Shown here: positions 1-7,926 of the stretch, in pieces
Position numbering within the stretch: the first letter of the stretch is position 1
How the letters are laid out: each line of letters begins with the position of its first letter
Origin: Cyanobacteria bacterium K_DeepCast_35m_m2_023
Lineage (GTDB): Bacteria > Cyanobacteriota > Cyanobacteriia > PCC-6307 > Cyanobiaceae
Direction: 5' to 3'
Length of the DNA stretch: 7,927 bases
Assembly (NCBI GenBank): GCA_016882345.1
Contig: VGQR01000076.1
Coordinates: 1-7,927 of the forward strand
Translations under genes and position numbers: made by a program
Notes under the pieces: generated by a model
What the model was told of the DNA's origin: nothing
Databases searched by the model: none
What the model saw: only the letters and a program-made list of their open reading frames with translations

Positions 1-99
1 CTTCCTGGGAGGGTTGCAAGCACCAGGTTCAGGCAGTGGCGGTAACGGCGGAGCTGGAGGTCTTGTGAGCGCCCCTGCCCCTGGTGGATTTGCGCCACC
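1..99 (+). repeat. Direct repeat copy 1 (255-bp period, in frame)
   Basis: These 99 bases are identical to 256-354. The spacing of 255 bp equals 85 codons, so the repeat keeps the reading frame of the Gly/Pro-rich protein. The copy starts at the window edge, so its true left end is unknown. Confidence 0.95.
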
Positions 100-490
100 G
101 GCGGGAGGATTTCCTGGGGTTCCGGGACCACTGAGCGGCGGCTTTGGAGGGTTCACGCCGACACCACTGCCGGTACCCGGTTTTGGCGGGAATGGAGGGT
201 TTGGAGCGCCTGTGATCGGCGGATTGCCTGGTGGATTTGTGCCACCGACAGGAGGCTTCCTGGGAGGGTTGCAAGCACCAGGTTCAGGCAGTGGCGGTAA
301 CGGCGGAGCTGGAGGTCTTGTGAGCGCCCCTGCCCCTGGTGGATTTGCGCCACCAACGGGAGGATCCCTGGGTGGATTGGTGCCCCCGATTGGTGCGGTT
401 CTTGGCGGCCTGCCCGGCGGTCTGCTGCCGACGGCACCCATTGATGGACTAACCCCTGCCTTGCCCACGCTGCCGCCCGGTTTCATCTAA
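2..490 (+). CDS. Gly/Pro-rich repeat protein, C-terminal part (5' end outside window)
   Basis: The reading frame is open from the first bases and ends at TAA 488-490, so this is the 3' end of a longer gene. A TTG at 14 is available as a start, but the frame continues upstream of it and the repeat unit is cut by the window edge, so the true start lies outside. The visible 162 residues are almost all Gly, Pro, Ala, Leu, Val and Phe, with recurring blocks such as GGFAPPAGG, GGFVPPTGGFLGGL and GSGSGGNGGAGG. There are no Cys residues and almost no charged ones. An 85-residue unit is repeated, with the first 33 residues identical in both copies. The end (LPTLPPGFI) is less repetitive. No enzymatic domain is visible. 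Such composition suits a secreted, cell-surface or structural protein, but no signal peptide can be judged here. Codon use (many GGA, GGT and other A/T-ending codons) differs from the GC-ending downstream genes. A strong terminator follows. Function unknown. Confidence 0.75.
   Translation, partial: FLGGLQAPGSGSGGNGGAGGLVSAPAPGGFAPPAGGFPGVPGPLSGGFGGFTPTPLPVPGFGGNGGFGAPVIGGLPGGFVPPTGGFLGGLQAPGSGSGGNGGAGGLVSAPAPGGFAPPTGGSLGGLVPPIGAVLGGLPGGLLPTAPIDGLTPALPTLPPGFI
256..354 (+). repeat. Direct repeat copy 2 (255-bp period, in frame)
   Basis: Exact 99-bp match to positions 1-99. After 354 the copies diverge: GGCGGGAGGAT follows in copy 1 and AACGGGAGGAT in copy 2, and similarity then fades. Identity at the DNA level, silent codon positions included, suggests recent duplication or gene conversion. 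Confidence 0.95.
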
Positions 491-526
491 GGCTCCGGGA
501 CGCCGTTCAAGGCTCCCTTTCGGCTG

Positions 527-569
527 CCATTGCAAGACCTCGACGACGGGGTTTTGCAATGGTTTTTTT
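527..569 (+). terminator. Strong rho-independent terminator after the Gly/Pro-rich gene
   Basis: Positions 527-541 pair with 548-562 to give a 15-bp stem, including two G-T wobbles, around the 6-base loop GACGAC. Seven T residues follow at 563-569. The outer nine pairs (CCATTGCAA with TTGCAATGG) are perfect. It lies 36 bp after the TAA of the upstream gene and should isolate that gene from the ABC operon. The T run serves only the plus strand. Confidence 0.9.
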
Positions 570-654
570 GTGCTGTCGCCCGATGGACCGTCAGCGAGCC
601 TGTCGTTGTTGGCTGGATGATGGCCGCACCACCCATCACCAGCCAGGCCAGCGC

Positions 655-1671
655 GTGATCCAGGTCGAGCACCTCTGCAAGAGCTACCGGGTGGCGGCCA
701 AGCAGCCAGGCTTGGCTGGCACCTTGCGCCATTTCGTGCGCCGCCAGACCCGCACGGTCGAGGCGGTGCGCCAGCTCAGCTTTGCGATCGCGCCAGGCGA
801 GATGGTGGGCTTCCTGGGGGCCAACGGCGCCGGCAAGACCACCACCCTCAAGATGTTGTGCGGTCTCATTCACCCCAGCAGCGGTGTGGTGCGGGTGGCG
901 GGTTTTGAACCCCGCCGCCGTCAGCGGGCCTTTCTGCAGCAGATCACGCTGGTGATGGGTCAGAAGCAGCAGCTGATCTGGGATCTGCCGCCACTCGATT
1001 CGCTGCGGGTCAATGCGGCGGTGTACGGACTGGGGGAGCGCGAAGCCCAGCGCCGCATCACCGAGCTGGCCGAGCTGCTGGAGCTCGGCGACGAGCTCAC
1101 GCGCCCGGTGCGCAAGCTGTCACTGGGGCAGCGCATGAAGGCCGAGCTGTTGGCGGCCCTGCTGCATCGGCCGCAGGTGCTGTTTCTGGACGAACCGACC
1201 CTGGGTCTCGATGTCAACGCCCAGGCGCGGGTGCGCCGCTTTCTGGCGGACTACAACCGCCAAAGCGGCGCCTCCGTGCTGCTCACCAGCCACTACATGG
1301 CTGACATCACAGCCCTGTGCCCGCGGGTCCTGCTGATCGACGGCGGCCGCCTGCTGCATGACGGCTCGCTCGAGGCCCTGGCCGCCCAGCTGGCCCCCTG
1401 CCGCCAGGTTCGCCTGGAGCTCGCCGAACCACCTGCTCCAGAGGCCCTGGCCCCCTACGGCGAATTGGAAAGCCTTGAGGGGCAGGTGGCCGCACTGCTG
1501 GTGCCGCGCGAGCGGCTCACCACCGTGGTGGCCGAGCTGCTGGCACGTTTTGCGGTGCTGGATCTGGAGGTGAGAGACCCGCCGATCGACGAATTGATCG
1601 GCCGTCTGTTCCACCAGTCCAGCCCGGCGCCCCCCGCGTCCCCAGCCCCCGGGCCCGAGCGGACCCGCTAA
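655..1671 (+). CDS. ABC transporter ATP-binding protein (ABC-2 exporter type)
   Basis: This is the ATPase subunit of a membrane transporter; it hydrolyses ATP at the cytoplasmic face to drive the permeases encoded just downstream. Counting from GTG 655 (338 residues), the motifs are Walker A GANGAGKT (55-62), Q-loop Gln103 in LVMGQKQQLIWDLP, signature LSLGQ (155-159), Walker B VLFLDEP (175-181), D-loop LGLD (183-186) and switch His213 in LTSHY. A C-terminal extension of about 100 residues and a Pro-rich tail follow, as in ABC-2 exporter ATPases. The frame is open back to ATG 559 and also offers ATG 583. ATG 559 lies inside the upstream terminator and both would add a sequence unlike the family, whereas GTG 655 gives the usual MIQVEHLCKSY beginning; no clear Shine-Dalgarno supports any choice. 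The Q-loop context is typical of ATPases that partner PF06182 permeases. Substrate unknown. Confidence 0.92.
   Translation: MIQVEHLCKSYRVAAKQPGLAGTLRHFVRRQTRTVEAVRQLSFAIAPGEMVGFLGANGAGKTTTLKMLCGLIHPSSGVVRVAGFEPRRRQRAFLQQITLVMGQKQQLIWDLPPLDSLRVNAAVYGLGEREAQRRITELAELLELGDELTRPVRKLSLGQRMKAELLAALLHRPQVLFLDEPTLGLDVNAQARVRRFLADYNRQSGASVLLTSHYMADITALCPRVLLIDGGRLLHDGSLEALAAQLAPCRQVRLELAEPPAPEALAPYGELESLEGQVAALLVPRERLTTVVAELLARFAVLDLEVRDPPIDELIGRLFHQSSPAPPASPAPGPERTR
784..791. repeat. HIP1 octamer GCGATCGC
   Basis: Exact palindromic octamer inside the ABC ATPase gene. HIP1 is over-represented in many cyanobacterial genomes, so it is used here as an indicator of lineage. Confidence 0.85.
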
Positions 1672-1702
1672 AAGCAGACAGTCCATCTGACCCCAGTCCC
1701 CC

Positions 1703-1987
1703 ATGGCCACCCAAGCACGTTGGAACAATGCTGTGATTGCCAGCAGTGACGACATCGTCACCGTCGAGGGCAACGCTTACTTTCCTGCCGAGGCGCTGGT
1801 GGCCGAGTGCTTTCGGCCTTCAAGCCACCGCACGGTCTGCGGCTGGAAAGGCGAGGCCCATTATTACGACGTCGTCGTCGATGGGCAGGTGAATGCCAAC
1901 GCCGCCTGGTTCTACCCCGAGCCCAAGGAAGCCGCCGCCAAGATCAAGGGGCGCGTGGCCTTTTGGAAGGGCGTGCAGGTGCGTTGA
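1703..1987 (+). CDS. DUF427 domain protein (PF04248), 94 residues
   Basis: A full-length DUF427 protein, with the domain covering nearly the whole chain. Family hallmarks visible are AYFP (25-28), HRTVCGWKGEA (42-52) with Cys46 and Trp48, YYDV (54-57), AAWFYPEP (67-74) and VAFWKGV (85-91). The family is small, soluble and probably cytoplasmic; its biochemical role is not established, so I assign none. The gene starts 31 bp after the ABC ATPase stop, and its own TGA (1985-1987) abuts the GTG of the first permease directly, so it appears co-transcribed and perhaps translationally coupled with the transporter. No signal peptide or membrane segment is present. Codon use resembles its neighbours apart from the opening, which is a little less GC-rich. 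The family assignment is firm; any role in transport is inference from position only. Confidence 0.9.
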   Translation: MATQARWNNAVIASSDDIVTVEGNAYFPAEALVAECFRPSSHRTVCGWKGEAHYYDVVVDGQVNANAAWFYPEPKEAAAKIKGRVAFWKGVQVR

Positions 1988-2770
1988 GTGAGGCCCCGTG
2001 TCGCCAGGGCCCTGCTTAGCAGCCAGTTCGCCCTGATGAGCGAGTACCGGGCCGAGATCGCCCTCTGGGCGCTCTCGGGTCTGCTGCCGTTCATCATGCT
2101 GGCCCTGTGGCGCCAGGCCCCTGCCGGCGCGGCCCTGGCCCTGGGGCCCGGCGGGCTCGATCGTTATTTTCTGAGCGCCTATCTGGTGCGTCAGTTCTCG
2201 GTGGTGTGGGTGGTCTTCGCGTTTGAAGAAGATGCCCTGCTGGGCCGGCTGTCGCCCTATCTGTTGCAACCGCTGCACCCCCTGTGGCGCTACGTGGCCG
2301 CCCACCTGTCCGAGCAGCTGACGCGCCTGCCGTTTGCGGCGGCGATTGTGGCCGTGTTCTTTGCCGTCTATCCTGCCGGTTTCTGGATTCCGTCGCTGCC
2401 GCGGTTGCTGCTGGCCGCTGTGGCCACCCTGGGGGCATTCGCGATCGGCTTTCTGCTGCAGAGCCTGATTGCGGCCCTCTGCTTTTGGAGCGAAAAGGCC
2501 AGTGCCCTGGAGCGACTGCTGTTTGTGCCGTTTCTGTTCTTTTCGGGCCTGCTGGCACCGCTGGCGGCGTTCCCGCCGGCGGTGCGGGCCGCGGCCCAGT
2601 GGACGCCATTCCCCTGGCTGATCGACTTTCCGGCCAGGGTGCTGGCCGGTCTGCCGGTGGATGTCGCGGCTGGCTTTGCGGCCCAGCTCGCCTGGATCGC
2701 CCTGCTGCTGCCGGCGGCGCTGCTGCTGTGGCGCCTTGGCGTGCGGCGCTACACCGCCATGGGGGCCTGA
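1988..2770 (+). CDS. ABC-2 type permease, first subunit (PF06182/DUF990 type)
   Basis: An inner-membrane permease of 260 residues with about six hydrophobic segments, near residues 24-41, 60-79, 114-134, 138-168, 180-200 and 228-248. The stretch EEDALLGRLSPYLLQPLHP (80-98) matches the charged cytoplasmic loop typical of PF06182 permeases, the likely contact to the ATPase. GTG 1988, directly after the DUF427 stop, gives the N-terminus MRPRVARALLSSQF before SEYRAEIALW, as I recall for homologues; the internal ATG at 2036 would remove this amphipathic part. The gene's TGA overlaps the ATG of the second permease by one base, so the two are probably coupled and made in equal amounts for a heterodimer. 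Substrate cannot be told from sequence. Confidence 0.88.
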   Translation: MRPRVARALLSSQFALMSEYRAEIALWALSGLLPFIMLALWRQAPAGAALALGPGGLDRYFLSAYLVRQFSVVWVVFAFEEDALLGRLSPYLLQPLHPLWRYVAAHLSEQLTRLPFAAAIVAVFFAVYPAGFWIPSLPRLLLAAVATLGAFAIGFLLQSLIAALCFWSEKASALERLLFVPFLFFSGLLAPLAAFPPAVRAAAQWTPFPWLIDFPARVLAGLPVDVAAGFAAQLAWIALLLPAALLLWRLGVRRYTAMGA

Positions 2771-3558
2771 TGGGGCGCTACCTGCGCACGTTGCGGCGGT
2801 TCTGGGGCACGGCCCTTGCGGGGCAGCTCGAGTACCAGCTCAATGTGGGCATTGAACTGGTGGCCGCCGCCGCCAACTTGGCCGGAAGTGTGTTCATCCT
2901 GTCGCTGTTCTTCGGTCAGGGCCGCCAGTTGGGTGGCTGGAGTTGGCAGGCGGCGCTGGTGGTGCAGGGGATCTACACCCTGCTGGACGGCGTCGCCAGC
3001 ACCTGGCTGCGGCCCAACCTGGGTGCGATCGTCACCCACGTGCGCGAGGGCACCCTCGACTTTGTGCTGCTCAAGCCGATCGACAGCCAGTTCTGGCTGT
3101 CGCTGCGCACCCTCTCGCCCGCCGGCCTCAGCGAGATCGGCCTGGGGTTGGGTCTGGTCGCCTGGGCAGCGCCCCGGGCCGGCGCCGCGTTCAGTCCGGG
3201 GGGCCTGGCCCTGGCGCTGCTGGTGATGCTGGCGGGGCTGGTGACCCTGTATGCCCTCTGGTTTCTGCTGGCGACCACGAGCATCTGGTTCGTCAAGACC
3301 TGGAACGCCACCGAGGTGCTGCGGGCGGCGCTCACCGCCGGCCGCTTTCCGATCAGCGCCTATCCGCCGGGGTTGCGGCTGCTGTTCACCCTGGTGCTGC
3401 CGGTCGCCTTCCTGACGACCGTGCCGGCCGAGACCCTGCTGGGCCGCAGCACTGCGCCCCTGGTGGGCGCCGCCCTGCTGGTGGCGGGGCTGAGTTTGGG
3501 CCTCAGTCGCGCCTTCTGGCGCTTTGCCCTGCGGCACTACACCTCGGCCTCGAGCTGA
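2770..3558 (+). CDS. ABC-2 type permease, second subunit (PF06182/DUF990 type)
   Basis: This 262-residue polytopic membrane protein is the partner of the preceding permease. The N-terminal part LEYQLNVGIELVAAAAN (20-36) leads into hydrophobic segments, and the loop REGTLDFVLLKPID (92-105) is the counterpart of the LSPYLLQPLHP loop in the first subunit and a recognisable family feature. Further membrane segments follow near 118-134, 140-165 and 204-222, with the last near 230-250. ATG 2770 overlaps the upstream TGA (TGATG), the usual sign of translational coupling; the frame is open much further upstream (to ATG 2284), but that part is a shadow of the first permease. The last 22 bases overlap the 3' end of the convergent dehydrogenase gene, and no terminator is visible at the end of this operon. 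Confidence 0.88.
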   Translation: MGRYLRTLRRFWGTALAGQLEYQLNVGIELVAAAANLAGSVFILSLFFGQGRQLGGWSWQAALVVQGIYTLLDGVASTWLRPNLGAIVTHVREGTLDFVLLKPIDSQFWLSLRTLSPAGLSEIGLGLGLVAWAAPRAGAAFSPGGLALALLVMLAGLVTLYALWFLLATTSIWFVKTWNATEVLRAALTAGRFPISAYPPGLRLLFTLVLPVAFLTTVPAETLLGRSTAPLVGAALLVAGLSLGLSRAFWRFALRHYTSASS

Positions 3559-4412
3559 GCCTCGGCCGTGAGGGCGTGCAGGGCGCTGTAGTCGAGCCCG
3601 TCGAGCCCGGCGGCAGTGGCCCGTTGCAACAGAGCCTGAAGCCCGGCCAGCCCCTGGGTGTCAAGGCCCAGCGCGGTGGCCGCCGCCACAAACAGGTTGA
3701 GGTCCTTGCGCAGGTGGGCTGTGGAGAAATTGGGGTTGCCGTAGTCGCCGGCCAGCTCCTTGGCCAGTTTTTTGTCGAAGGTGGGGGCATACAGGGCGCT
3801 GCCGCGCAGGATCGCCATGAAGGCCTCCACATCGACGCCGGCCTGCTGCACCAGGTGCAGCGACAGCGAAAAGCTGTGGGTCAGGCTGGCGATCAGCTGG
3901 TTGAGGGCCAGCTTGGTGTGGGAGGCGGCGCCCACCGGCCCCAGGTGCTTGGGCTCCGGGTCGAGCTCCCGCAGCAACGGCAGGGCCCGTGCCAGATCGG
4001 TGCTGGTGCCACCCACCATCACCAGCAAGCGACCGGCCAGCGCTTCGGGTCTGCTGCCCAGCACCGGCGTCTCCAGGTAAGCGCAATCCAGGTCCTGCAG
4101 ACGGCGCGCCAATGCCTCACTGTCATGCGGGGCGATGGTCGCCGCCTGCAGCACCAGCTTGCCGTTCAGGGCTGCGCCGGCCTGCTCCAGCAGCACGGCC
4201 GCTGTGCTGGCGCCATCGGCGAACACTGTCAGCACCAGCTCGGCCGCGGCCACCGCCGCTGCCGGGCTGGCGGCCTGCTGGGCCCCGGCCTCGACCAGGG
4301 CCGCGCAGCGCTGGGGATTGCGGTTCCAGACCGTGAGCCGATGCCCCTGCCGCAGCAGCCGTTCGGCCATGGCTGCTCCCAGCAGGCCGGTCCCCAGCAC
4401 GGCGATGTCCAT
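3537..4412 (-). CDS. NAD(P)-dependent beta-hydroxyacid dehydrogenase (GLYR / 3-hydroxyisobutyrate dehydrogenase family)
   Basis: A soluble oxidoreductase of 291 residues, the normal length for the family. The N-terminal Rossmann fold carries GTGLLG (7-12) and then VWNRNP (28-33); Arg31 after the second strand suggests NADPH preference. The substrate-binding segment is ETPVLGSRPEALAG (114-127), closest to glyoxylate/succinic-semialdehyde reductases rather than classical MmsB, which has DAPVSGG. The catalytic lysine is Lys167 in SHTKLALNQ, with Asn171 in the usual position; Gln172 stands where a second Asn is common. A C-terminal all-helical domain completes the protein. Expected chemistry is reduction of a small aldehyde or keto acid such as glyoxylate or succinic semialdehyde, but the substrate is not proven. 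ATG 4412 is the only sensible start; the frame meets a stop upstream without another. The 3' end overlaps the second ABC permease gene by 22 bp. Confidence 0.9.
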   Translation of the reverse strand: MDIAVLGTGLLGAAMAERLLRQGHRLTVWNRNPQRCAALVEAGAQQAASPAAAVAAAELVLTVFADGASTAAVLLEQAGAALNGKLVLQAATIAPHDSEALARRLQDLDCAYLETPVLGSRPEALAGRLLVMVGGTSTDLARALPLLRELDPEPKHLGPVGAASHTKLALNQLIASLTHSFSLSLHLVQQAGVDVEAFMAILRGSALYAPTFDKKLAKELAGDYGNPNFSTAHLRKDLNLFVAAATALGLDTQGLAGLQALLQRATAAGLDGLDYSALHALTAEAQLEAEV

Positions 4413-4495
4413 CGTTGGTCCGACACAACGCTCCCAGCATGCGCCAGCTGGGGTTGCGCGCGATGGCTAGGGTCGGCTTCCGGTTTTGAGCCACC
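4413..4495. promoter_or_regulatory. Divergent intergenic region between the dehydrogenase and TVP38-type genes
   Basis: These 83 bp separate two divergent starts, so they should hold promoters for both. I cannot place convincing -10/-35 boxes. The one structure seen is a 6-bp inverted repeat, CCCAGC (4433-4438) and GCTGGG (4447-4452), with an 8-base spacer; it could be an operator or a leader hairpin, or chance. Confidence 0.45.
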
Positions 4496-5110
4496 GTGCC
4501 CCTACCCACAGCCGAGCTTGTTGGGGCCCTGGCCTCGCCCTGGGGTGCGGTGGCGTTTGTGCCGCTGTATGCCCTGTGGGTGACCCTGCTGCTGCCGGGG
4601 GTGTGGGCCTCGATGCTGGCCGGGGCGCTCTACGGCACCGTCTGGGGCAGCGTGCTGGTGTTCGTGGGCGCCTGCCTGGGGGCTGAGGCGGCCTTTTTGC
4701 TTGGGCGTCATGGCCTGCGCGACTGGGCCCGGTGCCGCCTGGCTGCGGCCCCGAAACTGCAGGCGATCGAGCGGGCTGTCAGCCGTGAGGGACTTCGCTT
4801 GGTGCTGCTCACCCGGCTGTCACCCGCTTTCCCCTTCTCTCTGCTCAACCTCGCCTACGGACTCAGCGAGGTCAACCTGCGCGACTACAGCATCGGCCTG
4901 ATCGGCATCCTGCCGGGCACGATCCTGTTCTGCGGTCTGGGTGCCCTGGCGGGTGACGTGGCGCGCTTCGGCACGGTGCTGTCGGGCCGGGCCGATCCGG
5001 CGACTTGGGCTTTGCGCGTTGTCGGCATTGGGGCCACGCTGGCCGTGGTCGGGTTGGTGGGGCGGGCGGCCCAGCGGGCGCTTCAGGACTCGTCGGCTGA
5101 CTCCACCTGA
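4496..5110 (+). CDS. TVP38/TMEM64 family membrane protein (VTT / SNARE-associated domain, PF09335)
   Basis: An integral membrane protein of 204 residues in the DedA/VTT superfamily, whose members are linked to lipid scrambling and envelope homeostasis; the role here is not known. Hydrophobic segments lie near residues 17-34, 38-69 (likely a re-entrant pair), 100-123, 130-150 and 165-186. Family features are the small-residue segment AGALYGTVWGS (42-52) followed by AFLLGRHG (66-73), then LTRLSPAFPFSLLNLAYGL (105-123), the conserved Arg-x-x-Pro-x-x-Pro loop, and LPGTILFCGLGALAGDV near 140-156. GTG 4496 is used as the start because it sits just before the first domain segment; no clear Shine-Dalgarno is seen. 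The gene is transcribed away from the dehydrogenase. Its last 28 bases overlap a small minus-strand ORF. Confidence 0.88.
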   Translation: MPLPTAELVGALASPWGAVAFVPLYALWVTLLLPGVWASMLAGALYGTVWGSVLVFVGACLGAEAAFLLGRHGLRDWARCRLAAAPKLQAIERAVSREGLRLVLLTRLSPAFPFSLLNLAYGLSEVNLRDYSIGLIGILPGTILFCGLGALAGDVARFGTVLSGRADPATWALRVVGIGATLAVVGLVGRAAQRALQDSSADST

Positions 5111-5262
5111 GGTGGGGGCAGCGGCCAGTCCCGCAGGGCGGCGATCGCCACAAACCAGGCCAGCCGCAGGCGCGCCGCCAGGCCGGGCCGCCCAGCCAGG
5201 GCCGCGTACTTGGAACGGCCGCAATCGGTCTTGATCCAGCGGTGGACCTGGGGCTCGGCCAT
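5083..5262 (-). CDS. Small conserved-looking hypothetical protein, 59 residues
   Basis: From ATG 5262 this encodes a basic, Trp- and Arg-containing protein beginning MAEPQVHRWIKTDCGRSKYA, followed by an amphipathic segment (ARLRLAWFVAIAALRDW, near 31-47) and an acidic tail PPPQVESADES. I do not recognise a named domain. The composition looks like real protein rather than an antisense shadow: balanced charges, two Trp in helix-like context, and most of its length free of any plus-strand gene. The frame is open to ATG 5367, but that longer version would run into the secreted-peptide gene and its extra part looks random. The 3' end overlaps the TVP38-type gene by 28 bp. It has one HIP1 site inside (5141-5148). 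No Shine-Dalgarno is visible. A real but uncharacterised gene seems more likely than not. Confidence 0.6.
   Translation of the reverse strand: MAEPQVHRWIKTDCGRSKYAALAGRPGLAARLRLAWFVAIAALRDWPLPPPQVESADES
5141..5148. repeat. HIP1 octamer GCGATCGC
   Basis: Exact copy of the same octamer, inside the small minus-strand ORF downstream of the TVP38-type gene. Confidence 0.85.
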
Positions 5263-5345
5263 GAGCCAATAACGATGGCGTTCAGCATGGCCGATCCGGG
5301 TCGCCCGTTGCCAAGATTGGTGCTCCCGTTGTGACCCCTGCCGAC
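5263..5345. promoter_or_regulatory. Divergent intergenic region, no motif identified
   Basis: These 83 bp lie between the start of the small minus-strand ORF and the start of the secreted-peptide gene, so promoters in both directions are expected. I find no convincing promoter pair, operator or hairpin. Confidence 0.35.
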
Positions 5346-5651
5346 ATGGCGTTGTCGTTTTCAGCAAGCCACCGGGCCCTGCGTCCGCTGAGCGCGGCTC
5401 TTGTTGCCGCGGCCGTTGCGGCTCTGGCTGCCCCGGCTGCGCTCGCCGGACCCTGCACCCGTCCTGGTTATCCGGTCGGCTGTGTTGGCAGCCCGGCCGT
5501 GCGCGCGGCCACCCCGGGGGTTGGCGCTCCAGGGGTGGGCGTGACTCCCGGCGTTGGTGCTGGTGCCCCTGGAGCCGGAGTGCGGCCGGCGGCCGGTCCC
5601 GGTGTGGGCCCCAATGCCGGCGGTCCGGTCAACCGCCCTGGTCGCCGCTGA
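5346..5651 (+). CDS. Secreted Gly/Pro/Val-rich small protein
   Basis: ATG 5346 gives 101 residues with a clear Sec-type signal peptide: a basic N-region (SHRALRP), a long Ala/Leu/Val core, and a likely cleavage after the LAAPAALA run at residue 34. A GTG at 5331 in the same frame would add only five residues. The mature part starts GPCTRPGYPVGCVGSP, with two Cys eight residues apart that could form a disulfide. It continues with Val-Gly-Pro/Ala repeats such as TPGVGAPGVGV and ends in a basic NRPGRR. No enzymatic domain is visible; such peptides are probably periplasmic or extracellular. The DUF1499 gene begins 23 bp after its stop, so the two are likely one transcript. I recall similar small proteins in marine Synechococcus-like genomes, without any known function. 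Confidence 0.72.
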   Translation: MALSFSASHRALRPLSAALVAAAVAALAAPAALAGPCTRPGYPVGCVGSPAVRAATPGVGAPGVGVTPGVGAGAPGAGVRPAAGPGVGPNAGGPVNRPGRR

Positions 5652-5674
5652 GCCCCTTCAGCAGCCTTCCAACC

Positions 5675-7926
<2,252 letters not shown>

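Noticed and set aside
1..366. Possible CRISPR-like or non-coding repeat array
   Set aside because: The repeat period is 255 bp, in frame with an open coding sequence, and there are no short, evenly spaced repeats with unique spacers.
559..654. N-terminal extension of the ABC ATPase from ATG 559 or ATG 583
   Set aside because: ATG 559 lies in the terminator, and the added residues (Cys/Arg/His-rich) do not resemble ABC ATPase N-termini. Starting at GTG 655 gives the normal family beginning.
1120..1773. 217-codon minus-strand open frame
   Set aside because: It is antisense to the ABC ATPase, across the signature and Walker B region, and has no recognisable features.
2749..3537. 262-codon minus-strand open frame
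   Set aside because: It is antisense to the second permease, with a Gln/Gly/His-rich product and no hydrophobic or domain pattern; a high-GC shadow.
2943..4583. 546-codon plus-strand open frame
   Set aside because: It runs out-of-frame through the second permease and antisense through the dehydrogenase, both of which have clear family motifs. Its Gln/Gly/Arg-rich, low-pattern product is typical of a GC-rich shadow.
5263..5367. Longer start (ATG 5367) for the small minus-strand ORF
   Set aside because: The extra 35 residues look random and would overlap the start of the secreted-peptide gene.
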